From NCBI GenBank assembly GCA_032615215.1, contig CP128433.1, forward strand, positions 3,121,501 through 3,185,500: a stretch of 64,000 bases of DNA. Reading direction: 5' to 3'. Below the pieces are notes generated by a model. It saw only the letters and a list, made by a program, of their open reading frames with translations, ran no database searches and was not told where the DNA came from. This stretch comes from Microbulbifer sp. MKSA007. GTDB taxonomy: Bacteria > Pseudomonadota > Gammaproteobacteria > Pseudomonadales > Cellvibrionaceae. Made by a program: the position numbers and the translations under genes. How positions within the stretch are numbered: the first letter of the stretch is position 1; each line of letters opens with the position of its first letter. Positions 63,751 through 64,000 of this stretch are shown piece after piece.

Positions 63751-64000
63751 TTAGTCGTGCATTGGGTTGCGAAGAATTGGGCAAACAGCGTCTTCTTTCT
63801 TAGCCATATACCACTGGTGGTATTCATCGGCATAGTAGAACGGTTGGGCCATGCTGATCTCAGTGGTGATTGACCGCGATCTTTAGCATCCAGCGCCTCC
63901 TGCACAGCCGCCCTACTTGCTTCCGCCTCCTGTTTCTGGCCTTCATTCAGCCAGAAAACACAGGAACGGTACTGGGAGCCGATATCGTTACCCTGTCGCA
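63751..64000 (-). CDS. msrA: Peptide methionine sulfoxide reductase A, 5' end outside window, one apparent frameshift
   Basis: From the right edge the frame reads RQGNDIGSQYRSCVFWLNEG..., the conserved MsrA region, through KDRG; adding one G to the plus strand at 63872 (a C on the coding strand) continues TTEISMAQPFYYADEYHQWYMAKK to CPILRNPMHD and TAA at 63751. MsrA reduces methionine-S-sulfoxide in proteins. As with rne and mltG, the break is probably a sequence error. Confidence 0.85.

Noticed and set aside
1..64000. CRISPR arrays and rRNA genes
   Set aside because: No regularly spaced direct repeats of 24-40 bases and no rRNA-like sequence were seen in the window.

Overview
The window looks like a marine gammaproteobacterial chromosome of the Cellvibrionales type, most plausibly Microbulbifer-like. 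This is an inference from gene order (yceD-rpmF-plsX-fabD-fabG-acpP-fabF-pabC-mltG-tmk-holB-pilZ-tatD), the secreted M4 protease with two PPC domains, and the RNase E and fatty-acid synthesis sequences; it was not tested by a search.

Layout. 1-8.1 kb: a divergent gamma-glutamylputrescine oxidase / glutamine-synthetase-like pair (polyamine catabolism), a secreted zinc metalloprotease, a sodium:alanine symporter and a PLP-dependent deaminase/desulfhydrase. 8.1-29 kb: core housekeeping on the minus strand (yajC, bcp, mdh, a dimeric dUTPase, then the long fatty-acid/cell-wall/replication operon from yceD to tatD), with maf, a HAD phosphatase, rluC and the divergent rne gene. 29.1 kb: a complete tRNA-Ser(TGA) with promoter and terminator.

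29.2-43.1 kb is an accessory region. It starts with SOS-controlled umuDC (perfect LexA box), followed by broken phage-type genes, a lipoprotein HNH nuclease, a membrane-anchored Mrr-like nuclease and an isolated curlin-repeat protein. From 36.5 to 41.76 kb lies a cluster of integron gene cassettes, all read on the minus strand and separated by attC sites, with no integrase in the window. One attC is split by a group IIC-attC intron, another by an IS1111-type (IS110 family) element, and a third is cut off beside an IS91-type element. All three intruders sit at attC sites, and the uninterrupted attC sequences can be rebuilt from the flanks.

43.5-48.5 kb: a major-facilitator exporter convergent with a 1214-residue adenylation / carrier-protein / alpha-oxoamine-synthase / SCP2-like fusion, which looks like a compact pathway for an alpha-aminoketone natural product. 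48.8-54.6 kb: an RND tripartite efflux operon. 54.9-60.9 kb: glutaryl-CoA dehydrogenase, a DMT exporter, a TRIC-family channel, a lipoprotein alpha/beta hydrolase and a sulfurtransferase. 61-63.7 kb: two diverged YopT-type (C58) cysteine protease genes, each preceded by a related small hydrophobic ORF, i.e. a duplicated two-gene unit. The right edge cuts through msrA.

One technical theme runs through the window. At least five conserved genes (an AraC-type regulator, mltG, rne, the IS91 transposase, msrA) are broken by a single-base change, in four of them inside a C/G run. Because rne is normally essential, base-calling errors are the likeliest explanation and these genes should be read as probably intact.
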